Below, piece by piece: positions 1 to 6,976 of a stretch of DNA of 15,378 nucleotides. The number at the start of each line of letters is the position of its first letter. Position 1 is the first letter of the stretch. Where the stretch lies: assembly GCA_948470005.1 (NCBI GenBank), contig CAOKNI010000025.1, positions 1 to 15,378 on the forward strand, given 5' to 3'. The notes beneath the pieces were generated by a model, which was not told the DNA's origin, made no database searches, and was given only the letters and a program-made list of their open reading frames with translations. Both the position numbers and the translations under genes were made by a program. This stretch comes from an uncultured Mycoplasmatota bacterium. Lineage in GTDB: Bacteria > Bacillota_I > Bacilli_A > RF39 > UBA660.

Positions 1-12
1 AACAAATTAAAA

Positions 13-43
13 GACAAATAAGTAAAATTTATACCTATTTGTC
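13..43. repeat. 8-bp inverted repeat at the window edge
   Basis: GACAAATA (13-20) is repeated in reverse complement as TATTTGTC (36-43) around a 15-nt AT-rich spacer. No T-run follows directly, so this is not a clear terminator. It lies outside any gene I can recognise, just beyond the terminator of the NlpC/P60 gene. It could be an operator or hairpin belonging to a gene left of the window. Confidence 0.3.
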
Positions 44-52
44 AACAGTCTG

Positions 53-80
53 AAAAAATCAGAAGTTACTCTGATTTTTT
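53..80 (-). terminator. Rho-independent terminator, probably bidirectional
   Basis: A perfect 11-bp stem (AAAAAATCAGA at 53-63 pairing with TCTGATTTTTT at 70-80) closes a 6-nt loop. It has an A-run on one side and a T-run on the other, so it can work in both directions. It lies 21 nt past the stop codon of the minus-strand NlpC/P60 gene. Confidence 0.85.
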
Positions 81-101
81 GCTTATAAGAATCTAACTTC
101 T

Positions 102-1460
102 CTAATTCCAATATTCATTGTAGTTACCATCTTTTTTATAAAACTCATCCATTAAAACAACATGAGTAAAAGTATTATTAAATGCTTTTTTAGAATACTT
201 TCTTGTTACTACACCGCCAAAATTAGGTAGTGATTCTGCAACATAGAAATTGTCTTTATCTATTCCCACAATAATGGCAATATGACCAAAATAATTAAAT
301 AAATCACCAGCTTTAATCGTATTACTATTAATAAGACTAGATGTTAAACTTGTAAAATTGCCTAAATCAGTCATTTGATAAGGATAATCAGTTTCGCCAG
401 CACCTACGTCTCCAGGGTCAAAGCCACCATTATATAATGCCCACGCTACAAACCCTGAACAGTCTAAACCATTAGGAGCTTTAGCGCCATAATAATAACC
501 GTAACCAGGTTCATCTTCCCAGTTATTAAGAGGGCAACCCCAAGAAGCTGGACCGCTAAACTTAGCTTTAATACTTTTATATTTTTCTTTCCCTAAATAT
601 AATCCATAGTGATAATATCTGCCTTCCCCATCTGCATAATTAACTCCCGATGGATGTACTCGACCATTCTCATAGAAATAGGGGATACGATAAGGAAATT
701 CTAATGTTAGGAATCTTGCCGCGGCAACAGCTCCCGCTCGAGTTTTAAAGCCTGCTTCTTCTATCCGGACTTTTAATAATTCATCTAATAATTCTTGTTC
801 TTCGAAGCTATATTTATTACAGGCAATAATTTGCTTTCTTTGAGGACTATATTTTGGCTTTGTAATTAAATCTGTTACAATTACTTTAAAGCTTTTACTA
901 TTATTTGCGGCATATATTTCAGTCACACCAGAAGATATACCTACGATTTTGTTATTTTCTACTTTTGCAATATCTGAATTTTTACTGATAAATTCATATT
1001 TAATATTTTTAGTAAAAACATTTTTTGCTGTAAATTCAATTTCTTTTTCTTCTTGAGCTATCAAATATATAATATCTTTTTTATATTCAAAATTTAATTC
1101 ATTATTAAAAAAGTTTAGTATATCATAAGTATTACTTTTACCTAATTTATCTTCCACCATTACATCATAATTATGAAAAGTACTAAGTTCCATGGCACAT
1201 TCGTTATTATTACCTAAAGCTATTATAGTTTCTTCATTTTCTTTATTAATAGCCTTACAATAAAACTTTTTATTTTTAAGACCATCTTTCTTAATTATTT
1301 TAACATTAACTATATTTTTTTCTTCATCATGCTTTGTTAATATAACATTTTCTATATCAATAGTTTTATATTCATTATTTGTAAATTTAACACATAAAAG
1401 TATTACTAAACTAGTTAAAAAAGTAATAGTTATCCCTATAAAAAAGTTTTTATAATTCAT
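102..1460 (-). CDS. Membrane-anchored Ig-like / NlpC-P60 cell-wall hydrolase
   Basis: A 452-residue protein predicted to cleave peptidoglycan peptides outside the membrane. Residues about 6-24 form one hydrophobic segment behind a lysine, an uncleaved anchor or signal peptide. Residues about 125-196 resemble a bacterial Ig-like (BIG2) domain: IAKVENNKIVGISSG is the usual S-x-I-A-x-V..G-I-V-x-G..G-x-x-x-I signature. The C-terminal part carries the NlpC/P60 signature: DCSGF with candidate nucleophile Cys334, then GDLFNYFGHIAIIVG with candidate His393. The ATG at 1458-1460 has AAGGTG 8 nt upstream. The gene is divergent from the phosphodiesterase gene and ends in a strong hairpin. The domain class is well supported. 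The bond cleaved is not known, and residues 25-120 match nothing I recognise. Confidence 0.85.
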   Translation of the reverse strand: MNYKNFFIGITITFLTSLVILLCVKFTNNEYKTIDIENVILTKHDEEKNIVNVKIIKKDGLKNKKFYCKAINKENEETIIALGNNNECAMELSTFHNYDVMVEDKLGKSNTYDILNFFNNELNFEYKKDIIYLIAQEEKEIEFTAKNVFTKNIKYEFISKNSDIAKVENNKIVGISSGVTEIYAANNSKSFKVIVTDLITKPKYSPQRKQIIACNKYSFEEQELLDELLKVRIEEAGFKTRAGAVAAARFLTLEFPYRIPYFYENGRVHPSGVNYADGEGRYYHYGLYLGKEKYKSIKAKFSGPASWGCPLNNWEDEPGYGYYYGAKAPNGLDCSGFVAWALYNGGFDPGDVGAGETDYPYQMTDLGNFTSLTSSLINSNTIKAGDLFNYFGHIAIIVGIDKDNFYVAESLPNFGGVVTRKYSKKAFNNTFTHVVLMDEFYKKDGNYNEYWN

Positions 1461-1486
1461 AATTCAACACACCTTATTATGAATTT

Positions 1487-1515
1487 ATTTTACTACATAT
1501 TTTTCTTAAAGTCTA
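1487..1515 (-). promoter_or_regulatory. Candidate promoter of the NlpC/P60 gene
   Basis: Read on the minus strand, TAGACT (1515-1510) and TAAAAT (1492-1487) are separated by 17 nt, upstream of the ATG at 1460. The -35 matches TTGACA at four of six positions. It overlaps the -35 of the divergent plus-strand promoter, so the two genes may compete for polymerase or share a regulator. Confidence 0.4.
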
Positions 1516-1542
1516 TACAATAACCTATGAAAATGTTATACT
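1514..1542 (+). promoter_or_regulatory. Candidate promoter of the phosphodiesterase gene
   Basis: TATACA (1514-1519), a 17-nt spacer and TATACT (1537-1542), with a TG one base before the -10 (extended -10, TGTTATACT). It lies 28 nt upstream of the ATG at 1570. The good -10 and exact spacing make up for a weak -35. Confidence 0.55.
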
Positions 1543-1569
1543 AAAAATATAATTTTGAGGTGATTATTA

Positions 1570-2691
1570 ATGAAGATAATTTTTCCTGATTATCATAATT
1601 CTTTAGTAAATATTACTAATTCTATTTTAAAATATTATGACGTTAAATCATTTCACAATTCTTTAGCTGAATTAGATGAAATATTAAATGAAAAGGATTA
1701 TCAAAATATAGTTCTTATGTTATATGATGGTATGGGTTCTAATATCATGGATAAGAATCTCCCTTTAAATTCTTTTTTCCGTAGTAATAAAATTAAAGAT
1801 ATAAATGCTGTTTTTCCACCTACAACTACAGCTTCAACTACAAGTGTTTTAACGGGACTTTATCCAAATGAACATGGTTGGCTTGGTTGGGATTTATATT
1901 TTAAAGATATAGATAAAACTGTCACGATGTTTAAGAATACTATAAAAGATACAAATGAAGTGGCAGCGTCTTTTTCTTTAGCTCATAAATATTATCCTTA
2001 TAATTCTATTATTGAACTTATTGCCTCAAAAGTGAAAGCTGTATCTTTATATCCATTCGGCGAAAATGGTTATAGTGATCTAAATAATATGTTTACTAGG
2101 ATAGAAGAGTTATGTAAGACAAATGAAAAGACTTTTATTTACGCTTACCACGATGAGCCAGATTATTCTATGCATGAATTTGGTACGAAAAATATAAAAA
2201 TTAAAGAACTATTTAAACGTATAGATAGTGGTACAAAAAAGTTATGTGAAACATTAAAAAATACATTAGTCATAGTTATTGCCGACCATGGTCATATAGA
2301 TAGCGAGGGTATAACTTTAAGCGAATATAAAGATTTTATTGCCACTTTGAAACGTGATATTTCAATTGAAGGTCGTGCTTGTAATTTTTTTGTTAAGGAA
2401 AATCAAAAAGAAATATTTGAAAATTTATTTCAAAAGTATTTTGGCGAGTATTTTAAGTTATATAAAAAAGAGGAAGTTATAAATAAAAAGCTATTTGGTA
2501 TTGGTGTTAATCATGCTAAGTTTTCAGATGCTTTAGGAGATTATTTAGCCGTGGCTACTAAAAATAAATATTTTCGTTTTAAGGAAAACAGCATTAATTT
2601 TAAGTCAATGCATGCCGGAATAACTGAAGACGAAGTGTTAGTTCCCTTAATCGTTTATAAATGTATGAACAAAGATATTAATGTCAATTAG
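1570..2691 (+). CDS. Type I phosphodiesterase / nucleotide pyrophosphatase family protein
   Basis: A 373-residue protein of the alkaline phosphatase superfamily, nucleotide pyrophosphatase/phosphodiesterase branch, which hydrolyses phosphodiester or phosphoester bonds with two metal ions. Visible motifs in order: LMLYDGMGSN with metal ligand Asp53; FPPTTTASTTSVLTG with the candidate Thr nucleophile at 85-87; AYHDEPDYSMHEFG giving Asp195/Asp198 and His202; IADHGHID giving Asp239-His240; and a late metal His in SMHAG (His348). No signal peptide or membrane segment is visible, so it is probably cytoplasmic. The ATG follows GAGGTGAT at 7-nt spacing. The family is confident. The substrate (nucleotide, phospholipid head group or phosphonate) cannot be read from sequence, and the adjacent lipoprotein does not point to one. 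Confidence 0.85.
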   Translation: MKIIFPDYHNSLVNITNSILKYYDVKSFHNSLAELDEILNEKDYQNIVLMLYDGMGSNIMDKNLPLNSFFRSNKIKDINAVFPPTTTASTTSVLTGLYPNEHGWLGWDLYFKDIDKTVTMFKNTIKDTNEVAASFSLAHKYYPYNSIIELIASKVKAVSLYPFGENGYSDLNNMFTRIEELCKTNEKTFIYAYHDEPDYSMHEFGTKNIKIKELFKRIDSGTKKLCETLKNTLVIVIADHGHIDSEGITLSEYKDFIATLKRDISIEGRACNFFVKENQKEIFENLFQKYFGEYFKLYKKEEVINKKLFGIGVNHAKFSDALGDYLAVATKNKYFRFKENSINFKSMHAGITEDEVLVPLIVYKCMNKDINVN

Positions 2692-2714
2692 CTTGTCAAT
2701 AATAGATCTTTATA

Positions 2715-2742
2715 TTGTTTTATCACTTGCATATGTTAAAAT
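2715..2742 (+). promoter_or_regulatory. Candidate promoter of the lipoprotein gene
   Basis: TTGTTT (2715-2720), a 16-nt spacer and TAAAAT (2737-2742) with an extended TG (TGTTAAAAT). It sits 20 nt upstream of the ATG. I saw no clear terminator for the preceding gene in this 71-nt gap, so read-through from the phosphodiesterase gene is also possible. Confidence 0.4.
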
Positions 2743-2762
2743 CTAATTAAGAAGGTGTGTTT

Positions 2763-3515
2763 ATGAAAAAAATAATTTTTATATGTTTATGTTTGTTATG
2801 TTTTTGTAGTTGTGGTAAAAAAGAGGAACTACCTGAAAATAGTCCTAAAGCAAATATTCCAGTGGAAAAGAAAATTGCTATAAAAGAAATTGAAAAAATA
2901 TTAGACGATGAATTATACGTTCTTTGGAATAAAGATAAAATTAGTGATGTTACGAATAATGAAAGATTAACTCTTGGTATAAAGAAGTATGCTAAAATTA
3001 ATGATTTAGACTATTATAGTATTGAAAATATTAGTACTAAAGAAGTTGAAACAGCTTTTAAAACTACTTCTATTGGTGATTTAACATTAAATCATGAAAA
3101 TATTAGAGGAAGTATTAACTTAGATATGTGTGAACATACAAAATGGTATTATAATGCCCAAAAGGGTGAGTATACCATTAATGTAATGGATGCCCATGGA
3201 GGATGTACCGCTAAAGAGATTTATCGCAAATTAATTGATTTTAAAGAGGAAAATGATAAATATATAGCTACTTATAAATTAATGTTTGATTATGGTTGCG
3301 AAGGTGATATTACAACAATCTATGGTTCTTATGAAGATGCAATAAATGAAAGAAATAAATTAGCGGAAATAGACCATTTGGAACAGGCCGAAAAAGGCTA
3401 TGAAGCAGCTATTGCTAGTAGATATGAGAAAATAGAAGATAAACTTGCTATTTATACTTATACTTTTGAGAAAATAAATAGTAAAATTACTTTAGTTGAT
3501 TTTAAGCGTAAATAG
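2763..3515 (+). CDS. Putative lipoprotein of unknown function
   Basis: A 250-residue exported lipoprotein. Lys2-Lys3 are followed by a short Cys/Leu/Phe-rich hydrophobic stretch and a lipobox-like FCSC, so Cys17 is the likely lipid-modified residue. A charged linker (KKEELPENSPKA) follows. The mature part is hydrophilic, mixed alpha/beta, and has a Cys pair (DMCEHTKW, HGGCTAKE) plus another Cys at DYGCEGD. I recognise no catalytic motif. I chose the ATG at 2763 because AGAAGG lies 7 nt upstream; an in-frame GTG at 2757 would sit almost on that site. A hairpin follows the stop. It may be a surface-exposed binding protein, but no function is claimed. Confidence 0.75.
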   Translation: MKKIIFICLCLLCFCSCGKKEELPENSPKANIPVEKKIAIKEIEKILDDELYVLWNKDKISDVTNNERLTLGIKKYAKINDLDYYSIENISTKEVETAFKTTSIGDLTLNHENIRGSINLDMCEHTKWYYNAQKGEYTINVMDAHGGCTAKEIYRKLIDFKEENDKYIATYKLMFDYGCEGDITTIYGSYEDAINERNKLAEIDHLEQAEKGYEAAIASRYEKIEDKLAIYTYTFEKINSKITLVDFKRK

Positions 3516-3516
3516 A

Positions 3517-3553
3517 AGATATGCCTCTTTATATAGATGTGCAATCTTTTTTT
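3517..3553 (+). terminator. Candidate terminator of the lipoprotein gene
   Basis: AGAT-A-TGC (3517-3524) can pair with GCA-ATCT (3541-3547) with one bulged A, and a run of seven T follows (3547-3553). The stem is short and the loop is 16 nt, so support is moderate. The position directly after the stop codon is right. Confidence 0.5.
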
Positions 3554-3572
3554 AATAAAATTCTTATTTTTA

Positions 3573-3601
3573 TTGACATACAAACAAATGTATTATATAG
3601 T
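3573..3601 (+). promoter_or_regulatory. Strong promoter with an internal inverted repeat
   Basis: A perfect TTGACA (3573-3578), a 17-nt spacer and TATAGT (3596-3601; five of six consensus bases). Within the spacer, ATACA and TGTAT form short inverted arms, which could be an operator. This is the best -35 in the window. It precedes the 15-codon mini-ORF and then the S66 peptidase gene. Confidence 0.7.
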
Positions 3602-3643
3602 GGTAATGTAGAGAGAAATTTATTATGTAAGGGGAAAGAAAAA

Positions 3644-3691
3644 ATGAATAATAAATTGGAAACAATTACTAATCTTTTTGAAAAAAATTAG
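3644..3691 (+). pseudogene. 15-codon mini-ORF: gene-start relic or leader peptide
   Basis: ATG to TAG encodes MNNKLETITNLFEKN. GGGG lies 10 nt upstream and a consensus promoter 43 nt upstream, so it is probably translated. The peptide looks like the first residues of phage-type Bro-N/KilA-N family proteins, which often begin with an N-K-L-x-x-I-x-x-L-F-E pattern. That resemblance is from memory and rests on very few residues. Two readings fit: the stump of a lost mobile-element gene whose promoter now drives the S66 gene, or a true upstream ORF affecting its translation. The next ribosome binding site begins right after its stop. Confidence 0.4.
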
Positions 3692-3707
3692 AAGGAGAGA
3701 ATGAATT

Positions 3708-4724
3708 ATGATATATCCTGCATTTTTAAAAGAAAATGATATAATTGGTGTAACTGCACCATCAAACGGCATAGTAAATCCAGGTAAACTTAAAAGATTA
3801 GATTTTGCTATTAAAAATTTTGAACACAATGGTTTTTCTATAAAGGAAACTTCAAATATTAGAACTAGTATAAAAGGAAGAAGTAGCGATGCTTCTGTTA
3901 GAGCCAAAGAATTAGAAAGTTTATATTTAAATAAAGATACAAAAGCCATAATTTGTGCCGCAGGTGGCGATTTTTTGCTTGAAATGCTTCCTTATATCGA
4001 TTTTGAAGTAATAAAAAATAATCCCAAATGGTTGCAAGGATATTCTGATCCTACAGGACTTTTATATGTTATTACTACTAAGTTAGATATTGCAACTATT
4101 TACGGCGATAATTTTGCCCAGTTTGGTATGTCACCTTGGCATGAATCTTTAGAAAATAATTTAAGTATATTAAAAGGAAATATTATTACTCAAAAAAGTT
4201 TTGATAAGTACGAAAGTGTTGGACTTCATGAGTACGATAAAGGAGACGAAGGATATATTCTTAATGAAAAAGTATGCTGGGAAAGTTTAAATGGTGAAAA
4301 AGAAATTAATTTGCAAGGCCGAATTATTGGTGGTTGTCTCGATATTATAAGCGAGCTATTTGGTACTCGTTTTGATGGTACTTTACAATTTATTGAAAAA
4401 TATAAAGATGATGGAATTATTTGGTACTTTGATAATTGTGAGCATTCAAGTGAAGATATTATTAGAACATTTTGGCGCTTTTTAGATAGTGGTTATTTTA
4501 AATATGCTAAAGGAATAATTTTTGGTAGAAGTGCAACCGAGGCTAGCTACTATGATATTTCTTTTAAGGAAGCTATTAAAGATTCTTTAGGCACTTTAAA
4601 TATCCCTATTATCTTAAACGTCGATATTGGCCACGTTTCTCCTAGAATGACTATCATTAATGGTGCTATTATAAATTTAAAATATGTTAATAATAAAGGT
4701 AGTATTGACTTTATTTTAGAATAA
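3708..4724 (+). CDS. S66-family serine peptidase (LD-carboxypeptidase / MccF type)
   Basis: A 338-residue cytoplasmic serine peptidase of family S66. LdcA members trim the terminal D-Ala from recycled murein tetrapeptides; MccF members cleave microcin C-type acyl-nucleotides. Motifs: IIGVTAPSNGI near the N-terminus; AAGGDFLLEMLPYIDF; the nucleophile elbow GYSDPTG with Ser113; FDNCEHSSED with candidate Glu245; and VDIGHVSPRMT with candidate His309, completing the Ser-Glu-His triad. The length suits the MccF-like branch slightly better than classical LdcA. The ATG has AAGGAG about 10 nt upstream, directly after the mini-ORF stop. An overlapping ATG at 3701 is in another frame. The nearby wall genes favour a murein role, but the substrate is not settled by sequence. 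Confidence 0.85.
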   Translation: MIYPAFLKENDIIGVTAPSNGIVNPGKLKRLDFAIKNFEHNGFSIKETSNIRTSIKGRSSDASVRAKELESLYLNKDTKAIICAAGGDFLLEMLPYIDFEVIKNNPKWLQGYSDPTGLLYVITTKLDIATIYGDNFAQFGMSPWHESLENNLSILKGNIITQKSFDKYESVGLHEYDKGDEGYILNEKVCWESLNGEKEINLQGRIIGGCLDIISELFGTRFDGTLQFIEKYKDDGIIWYFDNCEHSSEDIIRTFWRFLDSGYFKYAKGIIFGRSATEASYYDISFKEAIKDSLGTLNIPIILNVDIGHVSPRMTIINGAIINLKYVNNKGSIDFILE

Positions 4725-4745
4725 ATTATTCTTGAAAAAATAAAG
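4709..4745. terminator. Shared bidirectional terminator hairpin
   Basis: CTTTATTTT-AGAATAA (4709-4724) pairs with TTATTCT (4726-4732) and AAAATAAAG (4737-4745), with an asymmetric bulge at 4733-4736 and a one-base centre. It covers the stop codons of both convergent genes, S66 peptidase and XRE regulator, which are only 1 nt apart. It is very AT-rich and so weakly stable, but the placement is right for both. Confidence 0.5.
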
Positions 4746-4983
4746 AAATATCTGTTTTTAAAGCATAAGCAATTCGACCTAAAAGAGCAATAGTTATATG
4801 TTTATTACGGCTCTCGTTTTCTAAATCGCAAATATATTCTCGTGAAATATTTGTTATATCCGCTAAATCCTGCTGTGATAAGCCATTAAGTAAACGATAT
4901 TTTTTAATGTTCTTTCTGATAATTATGTAATAGTACTCATCGTTTAAATTATAAAGAGGCTCTAAAATAGTTTTAGTTTTCAT
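4726..4983 (-). CDS. Small XRE-family helix-turn-helix regulator
   Basis: An 85-residue DNA-binding protein. Residues about 23-82 form a Cro/CI-type five-helix HTH: IRKNIKKYRLLNGLSQQDLA, then ITNISREYICDLENESRNK and the closing ALLGRIAYALKTD. There is no extra effector domain, only a 22-residue N-terminal extension. I chose the ATG at 4981-4983 because GGAG sits 6 nt before it; an in-frame TTG at 4995 lies inside that site. The gene diverges from the five-gene peptidoglycan operon and shares its 142-nt upstream region, so it is the obvious candidate regulator of that operon, possibly through the palindrome at 5045-5056. That link is inferred from position only. Confidence 0.85.
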   Translation of the reverse strand: MKTKTILEPLYNLNDEYYYIIIRKNIKKYRLLNGLSQQDLADITNISREYICDLENESRNKHITIALLGRIAYALKTDISLFFQE

Positions 4984-5044
4984 ATATAACTCCAATTTCT
5001 TTATATTTTGAGCTTATTTTAGGAAAAATGATATAGGCTCGTAG

Positions 5045-5062
5045 CCACAATTGTGGTATAAT
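5045..5062 (+). promoter_or_regulatory. Operon promoter with perfect palindrome CCACAATTGTGG
   Basis: An extended -10, TGGTATAAT (TATAAT at 5057-5062), is preceded directly by a perfect 12-bp palindrome at 5045-5056. No good -35 is found at 17 nt (TAGGCT at 5034-5039), so recognition would rest on the extended -10. A repressor bound at the palindrome would block polymerase. The untranslated leader to the ATG at 5126 would be about 57 nt. This is the promoter of the 5126-12241 operon. Confidence 0.65.
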
Positions 5063-5125
5063 AATTACTAGAAAACAAAAACTAAAAATAGATAATATAT
5101 TTGTTTTTATATGGAGGTATTTAAT

Positions 5126-6955
5126 ATGTGTGGAATTGTAGGATTTGTTAATAAAGAAGAAAAAAAAGAAGAAATAATTAAAAAAATGGCTGACCGAATT
5201 ATTCACCGTGGACCAGATGGTGAGGGGTATTATGTAGATGATGATATTGCTTTAGGACATCGTCGTCTATCTATTATTGATATTTCAGCTGGTAGTCAGC
5301 CTATGTTTAATGAAACCAAAGATATTGTGGTAATTTTTAATGGTGAAATATATAATTATAAAGCGTTAAGAACCGAGTTAAAAAAGCATAAGCATAAATT
5401 TGACACGAATTCTGATACCGAAGTTTTAGTTCATGGTTATGAAGAGTGGGGAGAAAGTTTACCTAACCACCTTCGTGGGATGTTTGCCTTTGCTATTTGG
5501 GATAAAAAAGAACAAAAATTATTTTGTGCTCGCGACAATTTTGGCATTAAACCATTTTATTATTATGAAAACAATGGCACATTTATGTTTGCTTCTGAAA
5601 TAAAGTGTTTTTTAGATCAACCTAACTTTGAAAAGAAACTTAATAAAGATTTATTAGGACCATACTTAACCTTTAGTTTTACTCCTACAACTGAAACCTT
5701 TTTTACTGGAGTAAATCGTCTTAACCCTGGACATAGTTTAACTTATCAAGATGGTAAAATTACTACCGAAAAATATTTTGAAATATCTTTTGAAGAAGAA
5801 AAAAGAAGTTATGAAGAAGCTGTAAATGAAATAGAAGCTGCGATGAAAGATTCTGTGAATCATCATTTAGAAAGTGATGTTGAGGTTGGCTCGTTTTTAT
5901 CTAGTGGCATTGATTCTTCTTATATTGTAAGTCTTGCTCGTCCAGATAAAACTTATACTGTTGGTTATGATATTCCTAAATATAGCGAGATAAGTTATGC
6001 TGAGGATTTAGCAAAGAGATTAGATATCGAAAATATAAGTAAAAAGATTACTAAAGAAGAATATATGGCTATTGTGCCAAAAGTTATGTATCACATGGAT
6101 GAACCATTTTGCGATGCCGCTTCTATTGCTTTGTATTTTTTGAGTGAACTTGCTAGCCGTGATGTCAAAGTTGTTTTATCAGGTGAGGGTGCCGATGAAT
6201 TTTTTGCCGGTTATAACACTTATAAAGAAACGGTTGATATGAGCTTTTATAATAAAATTCCTTATTTTATGCGCCATGCCATCGCCGTTGTCTTAAATAA
6301 ATTTCCAGAATTTAGAGGGCGTAATTTTCTTGTAAGACGAGGAACCAAACTTGAAGATGAATATATAAGTATGAACCGTGTATTTAGTGATAGCGAAATG
6401 CGTAAGGTCTTAGGTCATAAAAGTCCTATTAAAAATAAAGATATTACTAAGGAAACATTTGCTAAATTTAAAGATAAAAATGATTTAATTAAGATGCAGG
6501 CAATTGATATAAATTTTTGGTTGGTAAAAGATATTTTGCATAAAGCTGACCGAATGACGATGGCTAATTCTTTAGAGCTCCGTGTTCCATTTATTGATAA
6601 AGAGGTTTTTGCTCTTGCAAGTTCTTTAGAGATGGATAAAAAAGTTACGAAAGAAAATACTAAGGTAGCATTAAGGGATGCGGCTAGAAGAGTTATACCT
6701 AATGAATCATATAAAAAGAAAAAACTAGGATTTCCTGTTCCACTTCGTTCTTGGATGAGTGAGGTTGATGTTCAAGCAGAAATTAAAAAGACTTTCGAGC
6801 AAGATTTTGTTAAAGATTTATTTAATGAAAAATATATTTTAAAACTATTAAACGATTCTCTAAAAGCAAAGAAAAACACTTATAAAAAAGTTTGGGCAAT
6901 TTATGCTTTTATTAAGTGGTATGAAGTATTCTTTTTAGACAAAAATTTTGCTTAA
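5126..6955 (+). CDS. asnB: Glutamine-dependent asparagine synthetase-type amidotransferase (first copy)
   Basis: A 609-residue class II amidotransferase that moves the amide of glutamine to an ATP-activated carboxylate. Start: ATG-TGT at 5126, because the mature enzyme needs Cys2 as N-terminal nucleophile; an in-frame ATG at 5111 would bury it and overlaps the GGAGG site. Glutaminase motifs: MCGIVGF, IHRGPD, HRRLSIID, FNGEIYNY, SDTEVLVHGYE, LRGMFAFAIWD, ARDNFGIKPF. Synthetase motifs: PP-loop SSGIDSS (259-265), SGEGADEFFAGY (351-362), and KADRMTMANSLELRVPF further on. It is first in an operon with a racemase, a D-Asp ligase-like enzyme and a second copy. AsnB relatives amidate free aspartate, but also meso-DAP (B. 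subtilis AsnB) or D-Asp cross-bridges (L. lactis AsnH). A wall substrate is likely here but inferred. Confidence 0.9.
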   Translation: MCGIVGFVNKEEKKEEIIKKMADRIIHRGPDGEGYYVDDDIALGHRRLSIIDISAGSQPMFNETKDIVVIFNGEIYNYKALRTELKKHKHKFDTNSDTEVLVHGYEEWGESLPNHLRGMFAFAIWDKKEQKLFCARDNFGIKPFYYYENNGTFMFASEIKCFLDQPNFEKKLNKDLLGPYLTFSFTPTTETFFTGVNRLNPGHSLTYQDGKITTEKYFEISFEEEKRSYEEAVNEIEAAMKDSVNHHLESDVEVGSFLSSGIDSSYIVSLARPDKTYTVGYDIPKYSEISYAEDLAKRLDIENISKKITKEEYMAIVPKVMYHMDEPFCDAASIALYFLSELASRDVKVVLSGEGADEFFAGYNTYKETVDMSFYNKIPYFMRHAIAVVLNKFPEFRGRNFLVRRGTKLEDEYISMNRVFSDSEMRKVLGHKSPIKNKDITKETFAKFKDKNDLIKMQAIDINFWLVKDILHKADRMTMANSLELRVPFIDKEVFALASSLEMDKKVTKENTKVALRDAARRVIPNESYKKKKLGFPVPLRSWMSEVDVQAEIKKTFEQDFVKDLFNEKYILKLLNDSLKAKKNTYKKVWAIYAFIKWYEVFFLDKNFA

Positions 6956-6976
6956 AAAATAGATTGGAGTAACAAT

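Noticed and set aside
3623..3949. 108-codon minus-strand ORF
   Set aside because: It lies over the start of the S66 peptidase and its promoter, has a low-complexity Ser/Leu/Phe composition and no ribosome binding site, so it is a shadow of the plus-strand gene.
5070..5115. Riboswitch or T-box in the asnB leader
   Set aside because: The leader is only about 57 nt and contains just a weak AT-rich inverted repeat (AAAACAAA with TTTGTTTT); no T-box or known riboswitch motif is visible.
5111..5125. Upstream start codon for the first asnB
   Set aside because: It overlaps the GGAGG site and would put five residues before Cys2, which must be N-terminal for glutaminase activity. The same applies to the TTG at 9342 for the second copy.
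4973..5206. 77-codon minus-strand ORF
   Set aside because: It covers the XRE/asnB promoter region and the start of asnB, and encodes a Phe/Ile-rich sequence typical of antisense AT-rich DNA.
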